Source of the DNA: Aliamphritea hakodatensis | GTDB taxonomy: Bacteria > Pseudomonadota > Gammaproteobacteria > Pseudomonadales > Balneatricaceae | Length of the DNA: 64,000 bases | Reading direction: 5' to 3' | Assembly (NCBI RefSeq): GCF_024347195.1 | Contig: NZ_AP025281.1 | Location: 930,001 to 994,000 of the forward strand | The notes under the pieces: model-generated | What the model was told of the DNA's origin: nothing | Seen by the model: the letters and a program-made list of their open reading frames with translations, nothing else | Database searches by the model: none | Shown here: piece by piece, positions 37,279 to 45,003 of the stretch | Layout of the letters: every line of letters starts with the position of its first letter | Position numbering within the stretch: the first letter of the stretch is position 1 | Made by a program: the position numbers and the translations under genes

Positions 37279-38577
37279 ATGAACCGAGCATCTGATTACG
37301 AAACCGGCATTGCCGCCAAACCCCAGCCCATGACGCTGGAGCAGGCTGCCTGGATTACCCCGCCGACGCAACTGACAGATACCGAAGCAATGCTGGACAT
37401 GCCAAGGCTGCGCCGTTACCGCCAGGAACGCCTGCGTAAGCAGATCAAACTGCACAATCTGGGCGGCGTGCTGCTGACAGATCCACTGTCTATCCGTTAT
37501 GCCACCGGTGTCCGCAACTGCGCCCTGTTCCAGACCCATATTCATGCAGGCTACCTGTTTGTGCCGGCAGAAGGGCCAGTGGTGTATTTCGATTCTTCCC
37601 CGGGGCGCTATACCGGTAATCAGCTGGAAACCATTGATATTATCCGGGATGACCTGTTACCGATCAGCCATATGTTCGCCGGCAGTCGCCATGAAGAATG
37701 GTGCCGTAAATGGGCCCTGCAGATCAAAGATCTGATGGACCAGTACGGCGGCGGTAACCCGCGTATAGGTCTGGAAAAGGCAGGCACGGAAGGCACCATT
37801 GCATTCCAGAATGTCGGGCTGGAAGTGCTGGATGCCGGTGCCGCGCTGGCCATGGCGCGGAAAATCAAAAGCGCTGAAGAAATTCTCTGTATGAACCAGA
37901 CCATCGCGGTGGCGGAAGACGGCATGACCCGCATGCGTAATGCGCTGGTCAACGGTATCAGCGAAGTTCAGCTGTGGTCTCACATGTGGCAGGCGAATAT
38001 TGAAGGGGGCGGTGAGTGGATTGAATATCGCCTGCTGGCCTCCGGTGAACGTACCAACCCCTGGCAGCAGGAAGCCGGGTCGCGGATGATCCGTGCCGGT
38101 GATCTGGTGTGTTTCGACTGCGGCATGATCGGCCCGTTCGGCTACGGCGCCGACATTTCCCGGGCCTTTCACTGCGGCCCGGGAAAACCGACCGATCACC
38201 AGCGCATGCTGTATACTCAGGCCTGGGAAGAGATTCAGCACAACACCGAACTGATGCAGCCGGGGGCGGATTTTAACGACATTATCGCCAACCGCTATAT
38301 TCAGCCGGAAGCCATTGGCCAGCAGACCTATCCGGCCCTGTGCCACGGGCTGGGCATGGGGGATGAATGGCCGGTGGTTTATTACCCCGCAGATGAACAG
38401 TTCCATTTCGACGGCCAGCTGGAGGCCGGCATGGTTATCTGTGTAGAAAGTTATGTGGGGGAAGTGGGCGGCAACGAAGGCATCAAGCTGGAAAACCAGG
38501 TGCTGGTCACTGAGTCCGGCCCGATCACCCTGTCCCGCTATCCCTTCGAAGACAACCTGCTGAACCCTGAGTTCTGA
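37279..38577 (+). CDS. M24 (creatinase/aminopeptidase P fold) enzyme, DddP-like
   Basis: This 432-aa protein closely resembles DMSP lyase DddP in the segments GGEWIEYRLLASGERTNPW and HGLGMGDEWP. The M24 metal ligands are present as Asp280, Asp292, His356, Glu390 and Glu405, and the DddP general-base Asp is present as Asp362. However, FDCG at 279-282 has Gly at the place of the extra Asp that, as I recall, DddP uses (FDTD). So it is a DddP relative with a more ordinary M24 centre. It could cleave C-N or C-S in an onium compound. DMSP lyase activity is possible but not shown. It is followed 19 bp later by the PanB-like gene. Confidence 0.75.
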   Translation: MNRASDYETGIAAKPQPMTLEQAAWITPPTQLTDTEAMLDMPRLRRYRQERLRKQIKLHNLGGVLLTDPLSIRYATGVRNCALFQTHIHAGYLFVPAEGPVVYFDSSPGRYTGNQLETIDIIRDDLLPISHMFAGSRHEEWCRKWALQIKDLMDQYGGGNPRIGLEKAGTEGTIAFQNVGLEVLDAGAALAMARKIKSAEEILCMNQTIAVAEDGMTRMRNALVNGISEVQLWSHMWQANIEGGGEWIEYRLLASGERTNPWQQEAGSRMIRAGDLVCFDCGMIGPFGYGADISRAFHCGPGKPTDHQRMLYTQAWEEIQHNTELMQPGADFNDIIANRYIQPEAIGQQTYPALCHGLGMGDEWPVVYYPADEQFHFDGQLEAGMVICVESYVGEVGGNEGIKLENQVLVTESGPITLSRYPFEDNLLNPEF

Positions 38578-38596
38578 ACCCGCTGAGGATGTTGTA

Positions 38597-39421
38597 ATGA
38601 AAAAGATTTATACCTACGGCGGCGAGTTCGGCCTGCGTAACTGGACCGCCGCCGATCTGGCGGCCCACAAAGGCGGCGCGAAACTGACACAGGTGACCGC
38701 TGTTAACGGGGAAGAAGCCGCAGCGGCGGAAGCGGCGGGGATCGACATGATCAGCATCATTGCTGATGATCTGGCCGTGACCCGTGCCGCAGCGCCGCAC
38801 ACCTTTATAACCGCGGCGCTGCAACTGACGGATTACTATCAGGAAGATGCGGTGATTAACGGTGCCTTTAAGGCAATGGAAGGGGGCGCGGATGCGGTTT
38901 ATACCATCCGTAATCTGGAGATGGTCAGTAAACTGGCCAGCTTTGATATGCCGGTGATGGGCCATGCGGGGCTGATTCCCCGCAAGTCCACCTGGATTGG
39001 CGGCCTGCGTGCTTTTGGCCGTACTGCCGAAGAAGCCATGGAGCTGTACCGGCAGTTCAAGCGGCTGGAAGACGCCGGTGCCTGGGCGGTTGAAGTGGAA
39101 GTAGTACCGACAGAAGTGCTGGCGGCCATCAATATGAAAACCAAACTGGTGACAACCTCTATCGGAGCCGGTTCCGGTGGCGATGTGATGTTCCTGTTTA
39201 CCGATGACATTGTCGGTGAAACGGAAAATCCGCCACGGCATGTGCGCAGTTATCGTAACTTTTTCGAGATCCGGGAACAGATGCGCCGTGAACGCATTGC
39301 CGCCCTGAAAGAGTTCCGGGCAGATGTGGAAGAAGGGGCGTTTCCGGGGATTGCCGAATCCGTGGAGATGAATGCTGTTGAGCTGGATAAGTTCCTTGAG
39401 GAGCTGGATAAACAGCCGTAA
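38597..39421 (+). CDS. PanB-like (ketopantoate hydroxymethyltransferase family) enzyme, divergent
   Basis: This 274-aa TIM-barrel protein is related to PanB. The region MGHAGLIPRKSTWIGGLRAF and EDAGAWAVEVEVVP align with PanB's GHLGLTPQ and LEEAGAFAIVLE segments, and SIGAGSGGD matches IGIGAG. Residues that bind metal and ketopantoate in true PanB (DSLGM, VKxEGG) are replaced by IADDL and VYTIRN. It is therefore unlikely to make pantothenate. In this locus it may catalyse an aldol or retro-aldol step, perhaps releasing or fixing a one-carbon unit. It is the last enzyme gene before the GntR regulator. Confidence 0.7.
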   Translation: MKKIYTYGGEFGLRNWTAADLAAHKGGAKLTQVTAVNGEEAAAAEAAGIDMISIIADDLAVTRAAAPHTFITAALQLTDYYQEDAVINGAFKAMEGGADAVYTIRNLEMVSKLASFDMPVMGHAGLIPRKSTWIGGLRAFGRTAEEAMELYRQFKRLEDAGAWAVEVEVVPTEVLAAINMKTKLVTTSIGAGSGGDVMFLFTDDIVGETENPPRHVRSYRNFFEIREQMRRERIAALKEFRADVEEGAFPGIAESVEMNAVELDKFLEELDKQP

Positions 39422-39447
39422 CAGGCTGTTTTTCCACAGGCATTAAA

Positions 39448-40158
39448 ATGGCCACCGACTGGGATGAAACCGCTGGGTATTATGTCGATTTCCGATATAA
39501 TCCCAGCATGCAAACATCTCTGGAAAAAAAGACCAAGGCGGAACTTGCCGCCGAGCTGCTGGAAGCTGCAATTATCAGCTGTGATCTGGAACCGGGTTCT
39601 GTGATGACAGAAACTGAGGTCAGCGAATACCTCGATCTGGGGCGAACCCCGGTCCGTGAAGCACTGACCCGGCTGGCCAATGAAAATCTGGTACGCCTCT
39701 CCCGGGCAGGGGTGGTCATTCCTGAACTGAACCCCATGACCATGCTCAAGCTGCTGGAACCCCGCAGCATGATGGAACGGCTGTGCATTGAAAAAGCTAT
39801 CGAACGCATGGTGGATGAAGACCGCGCCCGAATCACGCCGGTAATTGATGCCCTTCAGGCGCTGGATAACGGTGACCGCAAAGGCTTCATGGCGCAGCTG
39901 CGGGAAATCCATAACATTCTGGCGGACTCCTCTAAGAACGAATTTATTCTCGACTCAATCAAGTCAACCCAGGGCCTTTCCCGGCGCTTCTGGTATTACT
40001 ACGCCACGGATGAAGACCAGGCCTACTGTACTGACCTCTATGTCCGTCAGATGCAGGCACTGCTCAGCGGCGATGAAACCACATCTATGGCCTGCTCAGC
40101 TGAACTGATGCAGTATTTGCAGAACTTCGCCCGCCAGCAACTGGAACAGTTTCGGTAG
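39448..40158 (+). CDS. GntR-family regulator, FCD (FadR-C-terminal) subgroup
   Basis: This protein of up to 236 aa has an N-terminal winged HTH (LEPGSVMTETEVSEYLDLGRTPVREALTRLA) and an all-helical FCD effector domain. Its place at the end of the catabolic operon suggests it regulates the locus. The start is uncertain: the ATG at 39448 has a poor upstream site. The ATG at 39508 fits the family length (216 aa), and a perfect TATAAT ends 6 bases before it, so a leaderless transcript from inside the longer frame is possible. Confidence 0.82.
   Translation: MATDWDETAGYYVDFRYNPSMQTSLEKKTKAELAAELLEAAIISCDLEPGSVMTETEVSEYLDLGRTPVREALTRLANENLVRLSRAGVVIPELNPMTMLKLLEPRSMMERLCIEKAIERMVDEDRARITPVIDALQALDNGDRKGFMAQLREIHNILADSSKNEFILDSIKSTQGLSRRFWYYYATDEDQAYCTDLYVRQMQALLSGDETTSMACSAELMQYLQNFARQQLEQFR
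39496..39501 (+). promoter_or_regulatory. Possible -10 box for a leaderless GntR transcript
   Basis: A perfect TATAAT lies 6 bp before the in-frame ATG at 39508, where transcription would begin at or next to the start codon. No good -35 element is visible, so this is tentative. Confidence 0.3.
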
Positions 40159-40180
40159 ACGGCTGGCATTGAGTTTTCCG

Positions 40181-40214
40181 AAGGGCTGCCCTGTTTCAGG
40201 AGTGGCCCTTTTTT
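40181..40214 (+). terminator. Rho-independent terminator after the GntR gene
   Basis: An outer stem AAGGGC / GCCCTT and an inner CCTG / CAGG stem are followed by a run of T. It closes the 34586-40158 operon. Confidence 0.8.
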
Positions 40215-40250
40215 ATGAAACAGTCAATGATCGAATGACAGGGATGAGAT

Positions 40251-40745
40251 ATGTCGACCAGAATTTACCCTATAACCGGAGTTTGTGATGACCGGTTTTT
40301 TATTATGCCGCACCCGCAAGGGGAAGATCTGCCGGCAGAAATTCAGCAATGGCAAGCGCTCAATATAAATCTGGTTGTTTCTATGCTCACGTCTGAAGAG
40401 CAGGATGAACTGGGATTAAGCACGGAAGCTGATTCTGTTGAAGCTGCGGGTATTCGCTACCTTAACTTTCCTGTGCGTGATGACATTCCGGATTCGGATG
40501 CCGCTGCGCTGGCGTTTGTGGATACCTTACTGGCTATGTCCGGTACTCATTCGCGGATTCTGTTTCATTGCCGTGGAGGTGTTGGCCGTTCATCAATGAT
40601 GCTAACGCTGCTGCTCTCCCGGCTTAATATCTCTGCGGATGTGGCGTTTGCCCGAATCACGGAGTGTCGTGGTGAACAGGTACCGGAAAGTGTCGTACAA
40701 CGTGACTGGGTTTATAAGCTGATTGCTTTGCATATGGCTGGCTGA
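40251..40745 (+). CDS. Dual-specificity/tyrosine phosphatase-like protein
   Basis: This 164-aa protein carries the phosphatase signature HCRGGVGRSSMM (Cys-x5-Arg, Cys near residue 105) and an upstream acidic loop FPVRDDIPD that can supply the general acid. The overall form matches small bacterial cysteine-based phosphatases of the dual-specificity group. Substrate unknown. GGGATGAG precedes the ATG. It stands alone after a terminator. Confidence 0.8.
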   Translation: MSTRIYPITGVCDDRFFIMPHPQGEDLPAEIQQWQALNINLVVSMLTSEEQDELGLSTEADSVEAAGIRYLNFPVRDDIPDSDAAALAFVDTLLAMSGTHSRILFHCRGGVGRSSMMLTLLLSRLNISADVAFARITECRGEQVPESVVQRDWVYKLIALHMAG

Positions 40746-40808
40746 TCTGCACAGCTGAATACCTGTGACTATGCTGTAACTACCGAACGATAGGAATGGG
40801 TATATGTC

Positions 40809-41369
40809 ATGTTGGTAAAAAATGTAACTTATATTCTGTTGGGCTGCTTTGTGATGGCTGTTGCAGGCTGCAGTGCAACGGGTACAACGTCGGCAGATAA
40901 ACGGGCCAGTATTGAGCGAATGCATGACCGGGTTCTGCAGGATATTTATGCTGTCAGTCCGCAGGCCCGCTCTCACGTGGCTTCTTCACCCGGGTATGCA
41001 GTATTCAGTAATGCCCAGATAAATCTGTTCTTCCTTGCCGGTGGAGGAGGGCATGGTGTTGCTAAATCCGGTGGCCGGCGGGTGTATATGAAAATGGGAG
41101 AAGTGGGCTTTGGTCTGGGGCTGGGGGTTAAGGACTTCCGGGCTCTTTTTGTTTTCCATTCCGCCAGTGCTTATCGTGACTTTGTTGATAAAGGTCTGAT
41201 ATTCAGTGGTGAAGCAGACGCTGCTGCTAAAGCCGCAGATAGCGGTGGCCAGATAGGTGGTGGTATTCCTGTGGGTAACATGACCCTTTACCAGATTACT
41301 GAATCAGGTCTGGCGTTGCAGGCAACGCTTAAAGGCACCAAGTTCTGGCGGGATTCAGAGCTGAACTGA
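40809..41369 (+). CDS. SYLF-domain (Ysc84-like) lipoprotein
   Basis: This 186-aa protein has a lipoprotein signal peptide with lipobox AVAGC (Cys at about 21) and a Ysc84/SYLF domain over most of the mature part. Glycine-rich strands FLAGGGGHGVAKSGG and GEVGFGLGLGVKDFRALFVF are typical. SYLF domains bind phosphoinositides or other lipids in eukaryotes; the role of bacterial lipoproteins of this kind is unclear. It is probably tethered to the outer membrane facing the periplasm. Confidence 0.8.
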   Translation: MLVKNVTYILLGCFVMAVAGCSATGTTSADKRASIERMHDRVLQDIYAVSPQARSHVASSPGYAVFSNAQINLFFLAGGGGHGVAKSGGRRVYMKMGEVGFGLGLGVKDFRALFVFHSASAYRDFVDKGLIFSGEADAAAKAADSGGQIGGGIPVGNMTLYQITESGLALQATLKGTKFWRDSELN

Positions 41370-41432
41370 GCAGCAGGCTGCCCCGGACATCTGCCAGTAC
41401 GGCAGATGTCACAGTGGGTCTCTCAGGGGCGT

Positions 41433-41966
41433 TCAGCGGTTGAGAAACAGATCCGTCAGGCTGAGGATATCAATAACAGTTCCCTCGCCTCGGGCAACCC
41501 GGATGATCTGATCTTTGATTCTGATCAGTTCATAACGGGCCCGGTCATAATCCGGCAGGCGGCGGCGCAGGCTGTCCGGGATAGGTTCACTCAGTGCCCG
41601 CAGCTCATAATCCAGTACATCACCCTGCTGTAATTTACGTTGCCAGCCCGGCGGCAGGCTGCCACCGCGGGCGAGCTTCTTTTGCAGCCCTTTTGGCAGG
41701 CTTTTATAGGTGCGGGCATCGTAGCCGTAATGATCGCCGTAATAGTCACGGATAATGTCTGCTTCATGGCGGGTGAAACCGTATATTCTGGCGGAATCGG
41801 AATCATGTTTGGCAGAAGCCTTATGGTGCTTGTTCGCTTTCTGCTGATGTTTGGCTTTATCCTGACCAACGCCTTCCGGTTTTGCGGCCTGGCTGGCCGG
41901 TACCAGTAACAATGCAGATATGAGTAAACCGGAGATCAGAGTTAAATGTTTCAGCATGGTGTTCAC
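41433..41966 (-). CDS. Exported basic protein, CigR/RcnB-like
   Basis: This 177-aa protein has a signal peptide (ISGLLISALLLVPASQA) and then a Lys/His-rich region. The C-terminal portion has RDYYGDHYG, LPKGLQKKLARGGSLPPGWQRKL and LPDYDRARYELIRIKDQIIRVA, the repeating LP-G pattern of the CigR/RcnB-like group. These are periplasmic or membrane-associated proteins of poorly known role. The start could also be the ATG at 41957. It converges with the SYLF lipoprotein gene. No catalytic motif is seen. Confidence 0.65.
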   Translation of the reverse strand: MNTMLKHLTLISGLLISALLLVPASQAAKPEGVGQDKAKHQQKANKHHKASAKHDSDSARIYGFTRHEADIIRDYYGDHYGYDARTYKSLPKGLQKKLARGGSLPPGWQRKLQQGDVLDYELRALSEPIPDSLRRRLPDYDRARYELIRIKDQIIRVARGEGTVIDILSLTDLFLNR

Positions 41967-42232
41967 CAGGTTCTTCGTGGGTTACTACATATATATACCC
42001 GCTGCCGGGTGACTGCCAGCTGAAGCACGTTTATGTTGTGTTTCGGCGGTGATTATCTGATGATTGAGCTACTTCAGACTATGCAGTCAGACAGACACCG
42101 GGAAAGCTAAAGCGTTTAGTATATTTCAAGATATTTCGCAGAACTTTCTCCTTAGTGTTTACATAAAATCTGTCAGCTTTAATCTTGGATGATCCTGGTA
42201 ATTTCGTGTGTTTTTTCCAAAAGAAGGCTCTT

Positions 42233-43015
42233 ATGCAAACAGAATATTTATTATCGCCTCTTATAGATGTCGCCAGAGAAGCCGGTGCCGCGATTATGCA
42301 GGTTTATGAACAAATGCTTGCTGATAAAAGGTTTCAGGCCAGCCTTAAGGATGATGGCTCGCCGGTTACAATGGCGGATCAGGCCGCGGAAGATCTGATT
42401 TTACCTGTACTGGCCCGGGTCGCCCCGGAGATCACCGTAATATCGGAAGAAAACGCCAGCAGCCACAGCATCAGCGCGCCACCGTGTTTCTTTCTGGTGG
42501 ACCCACTGGACGGCACCAAGGAATTCCTGAAAGGGGACGGTAAAGGTTCGTTCACGGTGAATATCGCCCTGATCGACAACGGTGTGCCGGTGTTGGGTGT
42601 GGTGTATGCTCCGGCGCTGGACCGGCTGTTTTATGGCAATGAGAACGGTGCATTTGAGGTCAGTTCAGCAGGTACACGGCGATTACAGGTGCGGGAAATT
42701 CCACCTGACGGAGCAGTGGCGGTGGCCAGTGTCTCCCACCGGGATCAGCAAACCGATGAATGGTTAGAACAACAGCGGATTGAACACACAGTAGCGATTG
42801 GATCGTCACTGAAGTTTTGCCTGCTGGCCGCCGGCGAAGCAGACGTTTATCCCCGCTTCGGGCCAACCATGGAATGGGACACCGGCGCCGGTGATGTGGT
42901 GTTGCGGGCTGCAGGAGGCTATGTGGATCTGCCGGAAGGCGGGCCGTTTCTTTACGGGAAGGATGAGTATCGTAACGGGGCATTTATTGCCGGTGGGCGT
43001 TATCGGGTGAAGTGA
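42233..43015 (+). CDS. cysQ: 3'(2'),5'-bisphosphate nucleotidase CysQ
   Basis: This 260-aa protein belongs to the inositol monophosphatase superfamily. It has the motif VDPLDGTKEFLKG, with Asp residues that bind the metals, and WDTGAGDVVLRAAGG near the C-terminus. The TKEF form of the motif is the CysQ hallmark. It hydrolyses PAP/PAPS made in sulfate assimilation. The ATG at 42233 with AAGAAGG upstream is chosen over the frame's first Met at 42185. It is monocistronic, with a terminator at 43163. Confidence 0.88.
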   Translation: MQTEYLLSPLIDVAREAGAAIMQVYEQMLADKRFQASLKDDGSPVTMADQAAEDLILPVLARVAPEITVISEENASSHSISAPPCFFLVDPLDGTKEFLKGDGKGSFTVNIALIDNGVPVLGVVYAPALDRLFYGNENGAFEVSSAGTRRLQVREIPPDGAVAVASVSHRDQQTDEWLEQQRIEHTVAIGSSLKFCLLAAGEADVYPRFGPTMEWDTGAGDVVLRAAGGYVDLPEGGPFLYGKDEYRNGAFIAGGRYRVK

Positions 43016-43162
43016 TTGTTGGGTTGATTCATTTGGGATACTGACAATTCAGTGTTTTTATGTATTCGAGTGCTGAAATATCAGCAATTTGAATAATAAA
43101 GACAATGTAAAAACCTGTCAGCGCTTGCTCTTATTCCAAAACCCATAAATTAAACAGACATA

Positions 43163-43192
43163 AAAAAGCAGCCACCAAGGGCTGCTTTTTTT
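43163..43192. terminator. Bidirectional rho-independent terminator
   Basis: AAAAAAGCAGCC, a six-base loop, and GGCTGCTTTTTTT form a stem with A and T runs on either side. It serves cysQ and the convergent XRE-cupin gene. Confidence 0.9.
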
Positions 43193-43208
43193 ATGCGGGA
43201 TAATGGAA

Positions 43209-43817
43209 TCAAACATTATCCGGATGATCCGTCAGATCCCACTCATAGCCAATGGCATTGGGTTCTTCCAGACAAATCACCATATATAGCAACGCCTCTT
43301 CATCACTGCGGTTGATAATGCAGTGGTTCTGATCCGCCTGATAATACGCCGTATCACCTTCTTCCATATCCCGGTTATCGCTGCCGGAAATCACCGTTAC
43401 CTTGCCCTTGTGGGCGGTGAGGATTTCCCGGGTGCCGCGGAAGTGGGGCTTGGAGTTCAGGGTGGCGGCAGGTGCCAGCCGCAGGCGGTAGAATTCGGTG
43501 GTGGAGTTCGGCGGCGTTAGCATTTGCACGAAACCGTTCTCATCGTCGCGCATCACGTTATCGTCGGCGTCGTGGGCGACCACTTCAATACTTGGCTGGG
43601 TCCAGGGTTCTTCCACCAGTTCGGCAATGGAGATATTCAGCGCCTGGGCGACCCGGCAGGTCACCGCCAGTGTCGGGTTGGCTTTGCCCCGTTCGATCTG
43701 GCTCAGCATTGAACGGCTGACACCTGACTGTTCAGCCAGCTGTTCCAGCGTCCACTGATTATCTTTGCGGTATTGTTTTAGCCTGTCTGCGAGGCTTTTC
43801 AGGTTTATTTCCGACAT
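43209..43817 (-). CDS. XRE-cupin regulator upstream of tdh-kbl
   Basis: This 202-aa regulator has an N-terminal XRE HTH (LEQLAEQSGVSRSMLSQIERGKANPT) and a C-terminal cupin (about residues 120-190, including HFRGTREILTAHKGKVTVISG). Cupin-type regulators bind small ligands, often amino-acid related. The frame is open up to 44063, but the ATG at 43817 with AAAGAAAG upstream fits the domain start and avoids overlap with divergent tdh. It likely represses threonine catabolism through the 154-bp divergent region. Confidence 0.85.
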   Translation of the reverse strand: MSEINLKSLADRLKQYRKDNQWTLEQLAEQSGVSRSMLSQIERGKANPTLAVTCRVAQALNISIAELVEEPWTQPSIEVVAHDADDNVMRDDENGFVQMLTPPNSTTEFYRLRLAPAATLNSKPHFRGTREILTAHKGKVTVISGSDNRDMEEGDTAYYQADQNHCIINRSDEEALLYMVICLEEPNAIGYEWDLTDHPDNV

Positions 43818-43910
43818 CTTTCTTTTGCGCTGATTTACGAAGGAGCCCAATGCTACGCGTATTTGCGGATTTTTTCCATATGTCGTTTTTAGGATAATAG
43901 AAAAAAATCT

Positions 43911-43941
43911 TGCATATTGTACTTTCTTGAGTAAGTATGCA
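43911..43941. promoter_or_regulatory. Candidate operator in the XRE/tdh divergent region
   Basis: An interrupted inverted repeat TGCATA...TATGCA encloses an inner TACT...AGTA repeat. It lies just upstream of the tdh ribosome-binding site, where a repressor could block transcription. Confidence 0.4.
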
Positions 43942-43971
43942 GGAAAATTTTCCAATATATGAGAAGTGGCA

Positions 43972-45000
43972 ATGAAAGCACTGGTTAAATCGAAGGCAGA
44001 AGTCGGTCTTTGGATGGAGCAGGTACCGATGCCTAAAATCGGTATCAATGATGTTCTGGTCAAAGTACAGCGTACGGCGATTTGTGGTACCGACCTGCAT
44101 ATCTATAACTGGGATGAGTGGGCGCAGAAAACCATTCCGGTTCCGATGACAATCGGCCATGAATTCGTGGGCGAGATTGTCGATGTGGGTTCCAACGTAG
44201 TGGATTTTTATCCTGGCCAGATTGTTTCCGGTGAAGGGCACGTAGTGTGCGGCCGCTGCCGTAACTGTATGTCCGGTAAGCGTCACTTCTGTAATCACAC
44301 CTCCGGTATCGGGGTAAATCGCACCGGTGCCTTTGCTGAATATATTGCGGTGCCAATGGCGAACGTCTGGGTACACCGCCCGGATATCGATAAAGACATT
44401 GCGGCCATCTTCGATCCGTTCGGTAACGCCACGCATACAGCATTGCAGTGGCCGCTACTGGGTGAGGACGTGCTTATTACTGGTGCTGGTCCCATCGGTT
44501 GTATGGCGGCGGCGGTCTGTAAACATGCCGGTGCCCGTAACATTGTGGTAACCGATCACAACCCGTTCCGTCTGGATCTGGCCCGTAAACTGGGGGCAAC
44601 CCGTCTGGTGAATATCATGGACGAGAAGCTCGATGATATTCAGAAAGAGCTGGGCATGGTGGAAGGTTTCGACGTGGGTCTGGAAATGTCCGGCAGCCCG
44701 GCGGCGCTGAATGACATGATCGCCAACATGAACCACGGCGGTAAGATTTCGGTGCTGGGGATTCCGAATCAGGATACGCATATCGACTGGAACCGGGTGA
44801 TTTTCAGCATGCTGACCATTAAAGGTATCTATGGCCGTGAGATGTATGACACCTGGTACAAGATGTCCATGATGGTGGAAACCGGTCTGGATCTCAGCCC
44901 GGTGATTACTCACCGGATGCACTACACAGAATTTCAACAGGGCTTTGACGCAATGCTCAGCGGACAGGCAGGTAAAGTTATCCTGAACTGGGAGGATTAA
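43972..45000 (+). CDS. tdh: L-threonine 3-dehydrogenase
   Basis: This 342-aa zinc-dependent medium-chain dehydrogenase has catalytic zinc ligands in ICGTDLH and GHEFVGE, the structural zinc cysteines in CGRCRNCMSGKRHFC, and the NAD site GAGPIGCMAAAV. It oxidises L-threonine to 2-amino-3-ketobutyrate. The length equals E. coli Tdh within one residue. The ATG at 43972 has GAGAAG upstream. kbl follows after 3 bp, giving the complete threonine-to-glycine route. Confidence 0.95.
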   Translation: MKALVKSKAEVGLWMEQVPMPKIGINDVLVKVQRTAICGTDLHIYNWDEWAQKTIPVPMTIGHEFVGEIVDVGSNVVDFYPGQIVSGEGHVVCGRCRNCMSGKRHFCNHTSGIGVNRTGAFAEYIAVPMANVWVHRPDIDKDIAAIFDPFGNATHTALQWPLLGEDVLITGAGPIGCMAAAVCKHAGARNIVVTDHNPFRLDLARKLGATRLVNIMDEKLDDIQKELGMVEGFDVGLEMSGSPAALNDMIANMNHGGKISVLGIPNQDTHIDWNRVIFSMLTIKGIYGREMYDTWYKMSMMVETGLDLSPVITHRMHYTEFQQGFDAMLSGQAGKVILNWED

Positions 45001-45003
45001 ACA

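Noticed and set aside
37279..38577. Calling the M24 protein a confirmed DMSP lyase DddP
   Set aside because: The extra DddP acidic residue is replaced by Gly, and the neighbours are not those of a DMSP locus, so only 'DddP-like' is supported.
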